Shown here: positions 37,014 to 46,951 of the stretch, in pieces
How the letters are laid out: the number at the start of each line of letters is the position of its first letter
How positions within the stretch are numbered: position 1 is the stretch's first letter
Source: Acephala macrosclerotiorum
Taxonomy: Eukaryota; Ascomycota; Leotiomycetes; Helotiales; Mollisiaceae
Length of the DNA stretch: 64,000 nucleotides
Assembly (NCBI GenBank): GCA_014904845.1
Contig: MU119381.1
Coordinates: 3,364 to 67,363, forward strand
Direction of reading: 5' to 3'
Position numbers and translations under genes: made by a program
The notes under the pieces: model-generated
Told to the model about the DNA's origin: nothing
The model's database searches: none
The model's input: only the letters and a program-made list of their open reading frames with translations

Positions 37014-37788
37014 TCAATTCTCTTCAGGAACATAGGCCTCTTTTTCGAAATGTCTCAAAACATTTTCGTAGGTGATTGGATCCCTCATATCGGCAAATCG
37101 TGTAAGTATATCCGTAGTCATCTCAGCTGGGTAGTCTGCGATATTGTTGCGAATAGGATTGCCTTTCCAAGCAGCGACCGAGAGGATAACAATTGCTTTT
37201 CGAAGGGGGCTATCCGAAGGGGTATTATCGTAGACAAACTTGTAAATGGCTGATGATGGAGGCCTATCCAGTTCCGCCGCGATCTCATTCATGTAATTGA
37301 CAACGCAGTTTTGGAGGCGTGGAATATACAGATAATCAGCTAGGAGCCAAAGCTCAACTAGACTAAAGTCTTCTTCCTTGCATTGTTCAACGGTAGGTTC
37401 GTCGTTGGATCTCAGTTGATGCAGCTTCAGATCTTCAGCGTACAGCTATGACATCAAGTGTTGAACTGCACGGGGAGTTGACGAGGTGAAGCGGTATTCT
37501 TGTGTTCGACCCTCTTCGAAGCCGCTTTCAAATGCGGCGCGAAGAATAGAGGAGTGGTAATAAACGTTTTCTTTATGGACTTGGAATCTCTTGGTATTAC
37601 CGTTACCGTCGTTGACTAGGAAGGTTACTAAGGTATCTGGCTCTCTGGGAGTCGTTAGCTAAGTTGCGTTTGGCGGAGATGAAGGATGACACCTACGAGA
37701 AATATGGTTCGGCGACCTCTTCCTGAAGAACATCACGTCGTTGCGAGTTGGTAGGCGAGGAGTCCTCCATTGCGGCACTGGTATTCAT
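37014..37788 (-). pseudogene. BTB-family gene with a single in-frame stop codon
   Basis: Exon 1 (37788-37697) encodes MNTSAAMEDSSPTN and ends VAEPYFS with a GTAGGT donor; the intron has a GCTAAC branch site and a CCCAG acceptor. Exon 2 (37644-37014) reads SEPDTLVTFLVNDGN, VHKENVYYHSSILRAAFES, AVQHLMS, then TAG at 37446-37448, then LYAEDLKL, LVELWLLADYLYIPRLQN and RHFEKEAYVPEEN. In paralogs the TAG position is Trp, so the change is TGG to TAG, a CpA to TpA change on the other strand. The splice sites and all other codons are intact, so inactivation is recent, or the stop is read through. It is a close relative of the copy at 38562. Confidence 0.85.
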
Positions 37789-38561
37789 GGTACGGGGGGT
37801 GAGACGGATGCAGAAATCAACTTGCAGTTGATGGCTGTGGAAATGTACAACAATCGCGCTTGTCAACAAGCGACTAAGCAGAGCAATATTCTCTAGTGAA
37901 TCACAAGAACAGGCTAAGACTAGACGGCCATAGTCTACAATAAGATGGGAGGAAAGCGCCATTGCCTCCTCCCCTCCCCGTTCCAAGCCGTAGGCGCAAC
38001 ATGGACGTCACGCGGCTAGGCAATTTCATTTGATATATATATAAATTCCAGCCCTTGCTGTAGGACAGAACTATATTCGAGATTTAAGGCGAAAATTCCG
38101 AGTAACTCTCGAAATCTTGTGGGCTGAGGGTTGCTGAAGATTTTCAACAGAATCGATCAACCGATAGAAGAGAATATGTATCACTTAGGATATTGTGCAC
38201 GTCACAAGTCGAGAACGAGAGTGTGTTTACGGTGATTGGAGACCTAGGCAAGTGGCCAACAGAATGCAACGCTAGAAAAGGGGTTGTCAGCCCTCAAGAC
38301 AAAAACGAATATTCTCAGATAACTTTTGCCCATCTACCGATCCATCCAACCTGACCTAACCCTGATTTCCAATCGTCCGAGACTCCGAGTCATGAAGCAC
38401 GTGACGGATGATGCTGGCTGCCAATAAATCAAAAAAAACAAAAAGTGCTGGAAGTTCAAAAACGCTTTTGCTAGTATCCTAGGTCCCATCCTAACCATCA
38501 AGTTTTGTGCTAAATGTAGATTTTGTGTCCTATACACCAATGCCATGAAGAGTCTTCTCCC
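37789..38561. other. Intergenic, nothing recognised
   Basis: About 770 bases between the two sister BTB loci. No conserved ORF or repeat was seen. Confidence 0.5.
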
Positions 38562-39337
38562 TTACTTATCCTCGGGAACATGGGCCTGCGGGTACGCCTT
38601 CAGGATGTTCTGGTAAGAAAGAATAGGCTTCCTCATGTTTCCCATCGTCTCCACAATGTCCACAAGCATGTCTTTGGGGTAATCGTCAGCATCCCTACGA
38701 ATACAGAATCCATCCATGACGGCAACCACGAGAATGACGATGGCTTTTCTGAGGGCGCTATACTCGGCGGTATTTTCGTAGATGTATTCGTAAACGGCGG
38801 AAGAAGGTGGTCGATCCAAGTCGGCAGCAATTCGGTTCATGTAATCGACGATGTCATTCTGGAGACGTGGAATGCGTAAGAAGTCGGCGAGCACCCATGT
38901 TTCGGCCAGAGTGAGATCCTCTTCGAGGGATTCCTCGTCGGTGGGGCATTCGGCAGGTTTCAATTGGACCAGGTTCAGCTCGTGGGTCTCGCTATAGAGC
39001 CACCGACAAAGGAGGCGAGCGGCACGTGTAGTTGTTGAGGTTAGGCGAAATTCTTGGTCTCGTCCTTCCTTCCATGGGCCATCAAAGGCAGCTCGGAGAA
39101 TTGGCGAGTGAGCGCAGGCATACTCTTTGTGAACGAGGAATTTCTCGACTTCGTCATCAGTGGTGGTCACCAGAAGTGATACTGCGGTGGCTGGCGATCC
39201 AGGACGTGTTAGTTGACCAAGTTCATGCAGCCGTGGAAAGGGACCTACGAGAAGTTTGGTTCGGCAAACCCTTCCCGATAGGCAGGACGTCGAGATCTCT
39301 CTGCCGGAGAGTCCCCAGTCAAGCCATCGGTAGCCAT
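38562..39337 (-). CDS. BTB/POZ domain gene, BTB exon intact, exon junction out of phase
   Basis: Exon 1 (39337-39249) encodes MATDGLTGDSPAERSRRPAY and ends FAEPNFS at a GTAGGT donor, almost the same end as the copy at 37014. The best acceptor (CTAAC branch site, CGCCAG, 39191) leaves exon 2 one base out of phase. Exon 2 itself is undamaged: ATAVSLLVTTTDD, FLVHKEYACAHSPILRAAF, AARLLCRWLYSETHEL, LAETWVLADFLRIPRLQNDIV, ending AYPQAHVPEDK. An unspliced frame from an upstream ATG is also open but would add an unrelated N-terminus. Either one base is missing near the junction, or another first exon is used. Status is uncertain. Confidence 0.65.
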
Positions 39338-41094
39338 TGTGTCGAGTTAAGGTGATGGTGCAGTAAGCAACTTTTGGTATAGGTATGGCACCGGAAGTAT
39401 GCGCAGCAATCGCGCTCGTTGCAGATAATGTTGAGAAACTGCAGTTGGGGTTCCAGAGTCGATTGCGGGAAGGGGCAACAATCCAAAAGCGCAATGAGGA
39501 AAAGCAACAAGTACGAAACCTCTTGGCAAGATGATCGTGCTCAAAAACGATGGTGTTTTCAAAGGAAATGTTGGAGGAGGCAGGAAGGTGTTGAGGTGGG
39601 TCTTTATGCCAAATTTGACGCTAGCGAGACTGCGACTCGATGCTTTCAAAGAGTTACAACTCTAATTTTCCACACGAGATAGAGGCTAAATAGAAGCTTA
39701 ACAGAAGCCGAGTCCCGATTGGCTTCCATGCCAGAAAAAAAATTACTGCTACGGATCTGCATCACCGAGGAACGGCTTTGCTGCTAACCCTTCGGATGGA
39801 AGACCAAAGTTATAATGGTCTGAAGTTGTGATATATTAAGGATGATGATCTAAAGAGCGGTGAGAATGAGGATATATATAGTATATCACGTGCACCCTAG
39901 TAAAAGTAGTAAGAAGTGTACGTATCTAATATCTTGATACTTTCTATACTACTGCAGCGGTGCTAGGAATCTGAGCTCTGCATTAGGCTTTAAGTATTAT
40001 AATGGTTAGAAGCAAACACATGCGCTTCGATTAATTGAAGAGAACTTCTCGACAAGGCCATGCGCATCTAGAAGCAACGTCGAAGACCATAAGCGTAAAG
40101 CAAGCAAATGACCTTTTTCGATCGCGAGGATACGATCCCTGGGTCCTGGAAACACATGACCAGAAGCTGTACGTGACAATTCATGCCACAAACTTCACAA
40201 CTTCCCACGTCGTGAAGTTGCATTACCCGATTGGAACAAAAGTCATGTGACAAGAGAAGCATTGAGGGGCATCAACTGAGCACCCCACGCTGCCATTACG
40301 AGGACATTGTGATTTCTTCCAACATTATATCGTACCCAATAACAAGCAGGCTAAATATCTCAAGCGGGCAGGAACAAGCCGTTTGGTTCAAAGCATCATC
40401 GAATCAAGACCCCGTCGGCGATCAGCTGCAGACTTCAGCACAAACCTTATACGTGCATCAATCGTCCCAAGAGATCGGACAAAATATCAAGCAGGGTGAC
40501 CCCTGTACAAGCCCTAGGGAACTTTGGTTGACTGCATGTCTCGAATTTTCGAATATAAGCTCCAAAACCGAAGTCAAAGATAAAACGTCGCCAAGAAGCA
40601 GACAACCGAAGCAAGAACCAATCTTCCAGTGCAATTGATGTCCCACCTGCTGGGGATATGCCACTCGGCGGTGATTCTGGAGATTCAAAACAGGAAGGAA
40701 GTGGACAAGATCCTGTGCAGAAAGTCATATGCCTTTCTTAATGTTTACGAAATTCCAACTCTGTCTGGTGCAAACGATCAAGACCCAAGATTGAAGGAGA
40801 CATAAAGTAGGTCTGTATAGTGTGATACAGAGACAAATAATGAATTGAGTGAGATTGCCCAATGACCTAGCCTAAACATGAAAAGCAATCTATAATACCC
40901 TAGCTCCATCGCTGAAGGAAAGTAGATGCTCAAAACAACAGCAAAAATCCACCGTACATGACATGAGAACACTCTATGAACTTGCCGCTCGAACTTGATG
41001 GCCAAACAAAGTATACACACTCACAGTTCCACTCCCATTCCCACTCCCACCTCTCACCTCATTTCCAATCTCACCTGCTCCTCCTTCACAACAC
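39338..41094. other. Boundary between accessory and core block, no gene recognised
   Basis: About 1.75 kb. A 135-codon ORF at 40231-40638 shows no recognisable domain. AT-richer stretches with CACGTG occur near 39880-39900, but no repeat ends could be defined. Confidence 0.45.
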
Positions 41095-41759
41095 CTACGG
41101 CTTCCGATAATACTCCCTCCTTCTCCCCCCATCCTCAACCACCACCCTCTCCCTCTCAGTCAGCCTCCCACTCGTCCTCGGATTCGTCTGATAGGTAATA
41201 CTCCTACTCCTCTTCTTCTCAACCCTCTCCTCCAACCCCTCATCTCCCCTCCTCTCCACTCTCGGCGGCATCGGCGCTTCCACATACCTAAAGGTATTAT
41301 ACTCCGGCTCCGGCGGAGTCAACCTCTCTCTCACCCGTTCCCGCTCAATATACACCTCCTCTCCTCCTCTACTTCCATGTCTCGATTTCTTCGATACCGA
41401 GACACGACTGCTTCTTGGTCCAGTGGTTGTGCTTCTGTCTTCCTCGACGGAAACGAGCTCGATAGTTGGTTGTGATGGCGGGCTCGGGACGATGGGTTTC
41501 GGGGTAGGAGATTTGGGAGGAGGGGTTGGGGGTTTGATTATTGGGGATGGGGACCGAGGGCGAGGAGGAACGTATTTTGGGGAGCGGGAGATTGTGGTTT
41601 CTGTGATTCGGGTGCGCTGTTTACGGCCGTGACGGCGATTGGCGAAGGTTACGTCTTCTTCCCATTCGGGAGCTGGGAGATATTAGTCTGGGGGAAAGGG
41701 AGGGGAGAAGAAGGGAGAGGGAAGGGAAGGGAATACTGACCTCTGCCGAAGAGGCACAT
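41095..41759 (-). CDS. Conserved arginine-rich small protein with a 19-nt first exon, 198 aa
   Basis: Exon 1 is only 19 nt (41759-41741) and encodes MCLFGR plus one base. The intron 41740-41673 has GTCAGT and CCCAG ends. Exon 2 (41672-41095) continues APEWEEDVTFANRRHGRKQR, TETTISRSPKYVPPRPRSP, a Pro/Lys-rich stretch, SRVSVSKKSRHGS, VYIERERVRERLTPPEPEYN, TFRYVEAPMPPRVERR and ends EDGGRRREYYRKP. The product is highly basic and probably disordered. I recognise it only as a type of conserved hypothetical protein of filamentous ascomycetes; no enzymatic motif is present. The tiny exon is needed for any start codon, since exon 2 has no ATG near its beginning. Function is unknown. Confidence 0.8.
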
Positions 41760-43083
41760 TGTTAATTATGCTGTTGTGAGAGTTCCTTCCCTGCTTGAGT
41801 CTGCTGCTTCTGACCTCTGCGCGTATACAGTCTTTCTTCTCCTCATCCAATTCCAAGCACAGCGTCGATGTTGTCGTTGTTATTGTCGTAGCAGCGTCGT
41901 GTTGTCGCAATCTGCCAATCTGCCAATCTGCCAACCCAAGCCTCTCTCTTTCGACCAAATCAAGTCCCTCACAAGTTATCGCAGAACTTCGATCAACAAT
42001 CAAAAAACCACAGCTCAAGTCTTCCCCTCTGGATCGTGTCAAAAAAAAGTGAACAACGCACGTCGCACCAGATACCGATCCATATACCTCACCAATGCGA
42101 CACTGCAGCGATCGATCGTCGTCGCAGTTTTCTATTGGGTTCAGGTTCAGGCTCCTTGGTTGGGCACATGATGACGGTATTCCCGACTCGGCTGGACATG
42201 GATTCCTCGTGCACCGTACGGTGTTGAGAGTCGTAAAGCAAGGCAATGCAAGCCTGAAGCGGGGATTGGGCGATCTGAAGTTGGCAGGCTGGCGGGCTGC
42301 TCGGTGTGGTGGAAGAGGTAGCCGGAAAAACTGGCAACGGTGGACTTGCAGCCTCGGGTTGTCGTGGCGGATCCACTCAAGGAAAAACCCTGGTCCGTTG
42401 TCACTTCGGGACGAGTCGAGACTTCGGATCCGACGCGACAGCCCCCCTTTCTTGTTTAGCGAGGTGAAAGGGGTAAAGATCAACATGAGGCTGGAGAGTG
42501 GGGAGGATTATAATTTTAAGGTTATGTAGGAGGGGAGAATCGAAGATCTGTAAAGACTGAAGAGGAAAAGAGTTACGGGTGAGGCACAATCGACAGGTGC
42601 GCGATAGGTGGGGGGAAGGATGATGATCCAGACGCTTGGATTTATTTGATCGGCGAATGAGGCGAGTGGGGGTGGAGCCCACTTCATACTTCGAAGTAAT
42701 TGTAGCCTCTAACCCTTGCGTGGCTATAATAATGAAAGTTTCAGTCTTAAGGTTGCTTGAGGCAAAACTCGAAAGAAGTTCCAGTGAGGCATGCACAATT
42801 GGCAGGTCAGGAGAAAGCGTTCGACCGGACGCCTGGAATCAGTGATCGACATGATCAGCGAGTGAGGCGTCGAAGAGAAGACATATGATAATAATAGTAA
42901 TAATTCTCAAATCATTCACATCATGACGTACATGGCGTCGCAGAAGCAAATTCAAAGCCACGCCTCGGCATGTCAAGAGATTTGGAGAGTGGTTGTTTAT
43001 TCTAGGTTGTGTGTTCATTTTGAGCCAGTCTATCGCCCCTCTTTTAAACTTGTAAACCAATTCTGCCATCGGAAAGTCCAGTT
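41760..43083. other. Intergenic between tandem minus-strand genes
   Basis: About 1.3 kb, CT-rich near 41800-41950, consistent with promoter and 5' UTR of the small gene at 41095-41759. Several overlapping ORFs on both strands at 41683-42529 look like chance frames in GC-rich DNA. Confidence 0.5.
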
Positions 43084-46000
43084 TCAATGAATCTCAACAT
43101 CAATCCTCGCAATACCAGTCAATTCCCCCACAAAATCCCCCATCTGCGCCCTGTGGCTCCGACTCCACCATCCCCTTTCATAATGCACTTCCCCGCCAGC
43201 TCCTTCCCAAGCAATCTCTTCCGAGGACTCTCTCTCAGATATTGCCGTCGTCTCGGCCACATCATCCATGATCACATCTCCATCATTATCGTATCTAACT
43301 ATGTGCTGACTCCATTCAATACGATGTCGACGCTCAGACCGAGTGGCAACAACCAAAGAAGGAGTGGAGGTTCCATCAAAGGATTGCTGCTGAAATGACG
43401 GCGGAGGGTCGACCGCGGCGGGTGAAGGTGGAGAGGCATTAAGCATCTCAACATCACCATCTCGATCACTTTCACGGACGGTTCCGTCGCGCTGAACCCA
43501 GATCCTCTTAACTCCTTCATACTTCCCATCGTCGAGTTTCCAAACTGTAGCTATTCCACCCTTGCTAAAAGCCCAAATCGCCATTTGGGGGCCCGAGTCG
43601 ATCGCTAGGTCGACCAGACCAGTGCAAGTACCAATCTTCTGGCCACGAATCTTGACAGGCCAGATGCTTCGAGGGAGAATCCCGGGTACCGGGTCCCGGA
43701 GGTGATTGAGCCACTCCTGCAGACCATCATCCGGCCACCACTCGATCCAATCAGTATTTTGCACCTCACGACTTGAGGTTGAGGAGAACCAAGCAGGTGT
43801 CGATGATCCAGGTTGACTGCCCTGGTTGGCAGTAAATACATCATTCGGCACAGAAAACAGCCATATTGATTGATCCGGTCCAGAGCCGAAGCCCGCCACG
43901 ACTCTTACTCCCCAGCTTAAGTTTGACCCGCTGCTATACACAACAGGAGATCCTTGTCCTTCGGGACCTTTAAACCAAATCTTCCGCAGCAGTTTCGTAG
44001 GTCCTCCTACAGGTGCATCGCTGCCAAGGCATAGCAAACCCGTAGCAGGGTCAGTAAACAGAATGTGGTAGCCATCACTTAGTGGTACTGCGTGGTAGTG
44101 ATCTGAGCAATCCATTCTCCCCGTCATAGAAGTCCGGCCAGTGTCAATCCTGAGCCTGGTCAGGATACCCTGAGCAGACGAGGCATCTTCTCCCTCCACA
44201 TAGTGATTAACTCCCCAACCAAACCTCTCCCAGAAGGGGCTGGTCAATGCTCGCGAGCCGAAAGACCTTTCTGAAATGGCAGGTCTCTCACTGGGTCGTG
44301 CTGCACTACTGATGAGTCTCAACTTTTTCGCTGAATCAATACTCTTCCGGGGAGGTAAGAAGAACAGAAAGTCGCTGGGCGCAGTCAGCGGGAACCATCT
44401 GTTCAGGTCTTGCCCTGTGAGAGCATCGACCCAATGAAGTTCGATTCCAGACGAGCAACCGAAAGCAACGCATCGCCTTTGTGGACAGATGGCTACCGAG
44501 CGGGGAGGGTCATCATCAGAGCACAGATTTCGGTACAATGAACGCGGCCCGTCCTCGACACGCATAGAGCTGCTACTCTGCTCGGGATTTGGTTGCGAGG
44601 TGGCGAAATCCTGTAGCTGTCCGTTATGGCCAACTACAAATGCGCGAGGAAGAGAGGTATGGAACGAACTTGGTCCAGCCGTACGTGAAGACTTAGGCAT
44701 GTCGCCTTGGAGCACGTTTTGCCACTCCGAATCGCCAACAGGGGCAAACGATGCCCCAGTGGTAGCAATCCCTGGAAACACAAATGGTGCGTCAGAAGAT
44801 GAGCTATTCAATGATACACGGTCCAAAAACGAGGTTCCCTGGATGCGTGTGCTCCCAGAGAAATGTCCAGTGATTGTAGTGATATCGCAAACAAGTCCCA
44901 TACGTCCGTCCAACAGGATCGCAATTGCATACCGGTGAGAAGACGTATCCATACTGCACGCGAGAACTCTGCGTGGACAAATGATACTTGTTACTGGCAG
45001 CAAATGCCCAGAGCTCTTTCGAAAAGCGCCTTCCTCTGGTCTATGATGCCGGTTCAGCTCGTAGATATATACTAGACATCCGTTCGCAGCCATCAAGAAT
45101 CTGCCACAGTTACTGATGGTGAAGACGGTCCCTGCGGAATCTGGACCTGGATAATGCACCGCCACTTCGGTGAAATCGACAGAAGTAACATTCACAAACG
45201 CTGATGATTTTTCGCCCTCCGATCTTGGTAGGGATACGCCATTCCCTAACCAATCAGGACCCAACGAACATTCTCGTGATAGCCGTTTACTCATCAGCCA
45301 GGTCTCATTACTTTGAGCCTTTACGTCTATAACTCGGGCTGGAATGGAGTCGGCCATCGTGCTGCTGAAGATGCCGCCTCGTCTCATCATGGTCTGCAAT
45401 AAAGCCTTGTTCAGACTGTGTACGAACCATGATCGGCAAGAATGCCTTGCAGAATTGAAGTCTACGGGTGATAAGTTGATGAATATTTGCTGCACAATCT
45501 CGGTTGGAAGTTTCGTAGCGAGCAACACAGGCGGTGTTGGCGGAGTCTCCTGGGGAGTGCGATCATCTGCCATAGTTGATACTGAAGACGATGAAGATGC
45601 TGTCATGACCTCGAGATGGCTTGCATAGGTACCACTTCGAGTAATATTCGTAGGGGAAAGAATCAACAGTGGAGATGGAGCTTGAAGTTGACAGTTATTG
45701 AAGACATTCGTGACCGCACGAGCTAGTGGATGGAATTCTCTCGAGGAGAATCTTCTCTCTGGCGTAACCCAAGAGTTTGATCGAATTATACGGTTTGCTA
45801 CTCCTGTCGGGCTTGGATTTCCACTGAGCACTTCGGAGACAGGGTTGGACAGGGGGATTGGTGGGCAAGGCTCAAGAAGCGTGTCTTCTAAAATCGCACA
45901 TGGGTCGTTCGGATCCTCGAAGAATGTATTGCTGCGGCTTAGGGTTCGCTTTTCCATGGGTCCGACATCGATCTCGATTGCAGGATCTTCTCTGCGGGTC

Positions 46001-46806
46001 CTTGACTCAGCTCTGGAGAGAGGGTTTGCAAATCTAGGACCTCGTTCTAAAGTTCTTCCACGCTTAAATTCCTCGCTGTCATCTGCATCATCGTACTGAG
46101 CATGCTTTGAGGAGTTCACGGACAGTCCGTCATCGTCAATGTCGGTCGTGAAGGCACGTTTCAGAATCGACGCTCGAGGTGGCTTGGATTTCTCTGCATT
46201 CGAAGTCGTGGAAATAGTTGCTTGATCAGGCGTGCTTGAGTCTTCTTCTTTAGATCTGGTCAGACCATCGTCGTTGGCGCCTAAAACAGTAGTCAGCAGA
46301 AGAAACATTAATTCAACATTGAATGCTGTACCATGACCCACAAGCCGATGAAATGAAGACGTTTCGCCATCGAGAGAGTCAATCACGCTGCCTGATGCAA
46401 CTTCTCCCAACGTCATGATATGCGTGGATTCGGATTCGAAAATGGATGCAACAATCGTCGGACTTGTAGAGCGTGAGCAAGGGGTAGAAACAGACTGTGC
46501 CCTTGCGACACCCCGCGAGAGGAGGATCTGGGAAGACGTTTTGTCGACGGCCACCGTCGGGGCGGCCACGTCGCTGAAGAGCGTTGAGTGATAGGAGATG
46601 ATTGGCATGAGTCGTAGGCCGAGGACTCCCGCCTGCGGTATTCTCGCAGTAGGATCGATCGATCTAGTCGTAGGTATATCTTGCAGCGAAAGAGTGCAGC
46701 TGCAGATGTAGAACAATTGGTATGATAAGGAATACGTGATGAAACTGACACTGACCAAGGATAATCGGACAAAAGTGTGCAGAGGTGGAGGATGTTGTGT
46801 ATGCAT
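43084..46806 (-). CDS. F-box protein with WD40-like C-terminal half
   Basis: The open frame spans 1240 codons. A 51-nt intron (46331-46281, GTACAG donor, CTGAC branch site, TTTTAG acceptor) sits inside it; because 51 is a multiple of three, the frame stays open either way. The N-terminal third is Ser-rich and likely disordered. The F-box is ATKLPTEIVQQIFINLSPVD followed by SARHSCRSWF at about residues 440-480. The second half has beta-propeller-like blades (FTISNCGRFLMAANGCLVYI; WAFSKGGIATVWKLDDGKYE). Such proteins usually select substrates for SCF ubiquitin ligases. The start is uncertain: Met at 46806 precedes a hydrophobic stretch that may be partly intronic (GTCAGT near 46752), so a start nearer the MPIISYHS codons is possible. 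Confidence 0.8.
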   Translation of the reverse strand: MHTQHPPPLHTFVRLSLVSVSFITYSLSYQLFYICSCTLSLQDIPTTRSIDPTARIPQAGVLGLRLMPIISYHSTLFSDVAAPTVAVDKTSSQILLSRGVARAQSVSTPCSRSTSPTIVASIFESESTHIMTLGEVASGSVIDSLDGETSSFHRLVGHGTAFNVELMFLLLTTVLGANDDGLTRSKEEDSSTPDQATISTTSNAEKSKPPRASILKRAFTTDIDDDGLSVNSSKHAQYDDADDSEEFKRGRTLERGPRFANPLSRAESRTRREDPAIEIDVGPMEKRTLSRSNTFFEDPNDPCAILEDTLLEPCPPIPLSNPVSEVLSGNPSPTGVANRIIRSNSWVTPERRFSSREFHPLARAVTNVFNNCQLQAPSPLLILSPTNITRSGTYASHLEVMTASSSSSVSTMADDRTPQETPPTPPVLLATKLPTEIVQQIFINLSPVDFNSARHSCRSWFVHSLNKALLQTMMRRGGIFSSTMADSIPARVIDVKAQSNETWLMSKRLSRECSLGPDWLGNGVSLPRSEGEKSSAFVNVTSVDFTEVAVHYPGPDSAGTVFTISNCGRFLMAANGCLVYIYELNRHHRPEEGAFRKSSGHLLPVTSIICPRRVLACSMDTSSHRYAIAILLDGRMGLVCDITTITGHFSGSTRIQGTSFLDRVSLNSSSSDAPFVFPGIATTGASFAPVGDSEWQNVLQGDMPKSSRTAGPSSFHTSLPRAFVVGHNGQLQDFATSQPNPEQSSSSMRVEDGPRSLYRNLCSDDDPPRSVAICPQRRCVAFGCSSGIELHWVDALTGQDLNRWFPLTAPSDFLFFLPPRKSIDSAKKLRLISSAARPSERPAISERSFGSRALTSPFWERFGWGVNHYVEGEDASSAQGILTRLRIDTGRTSMTGRMDCSDHYHAVPLSDGYHILFTDPATGLLCLGSDAPVGGPTKLLRKIWFKGPEGQGSPVVYSSGSNLSWGVRVVAGFGSGPDQSIWLFSVPNDVFTANQGSQPGSSTPAWFSSTSSREVQNTDWIEWWPDDGLQEWLNHLRDPVPGILPRSIWPVKIRGQKIGTCTGLVDLAIDSGPQMAIWAFSKGGIATVWKLDDGKYEGVKRIWVQRDGTVRESDRDGDVEMLNASPPSPAAVDPPPSFQQQSFDGTSTPSLVVATRSERRHRIEWSQHIVRYDNDGDVIMDDVAETTAISERESSEEIAWEGAGGEVHYERGWWSRSHRAQMGDFVGELTGIARIDVEIH

Positions 46807-46951
46807 TTAGGGAAGGACCAGGGGGTATAAAGGATATTACAAGTCGTGTAAATACAATTGGAAGGAACGATTTAATGTCGCTATGCTTGAACCCCCAAAC
46901 GCCGACCATGCCTCCAACCAAGATATGTAGCCCAAAAGAGCAGCTCAAGAC

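Noticed and set aside
41683..42529. Long overlapping ORFs on both strands between the small basic gene and the F-box gene
   Set aside because: They are mutually overlapping, rich in Arg/Ser/Pro from CT-rich DNA, and show no domain.
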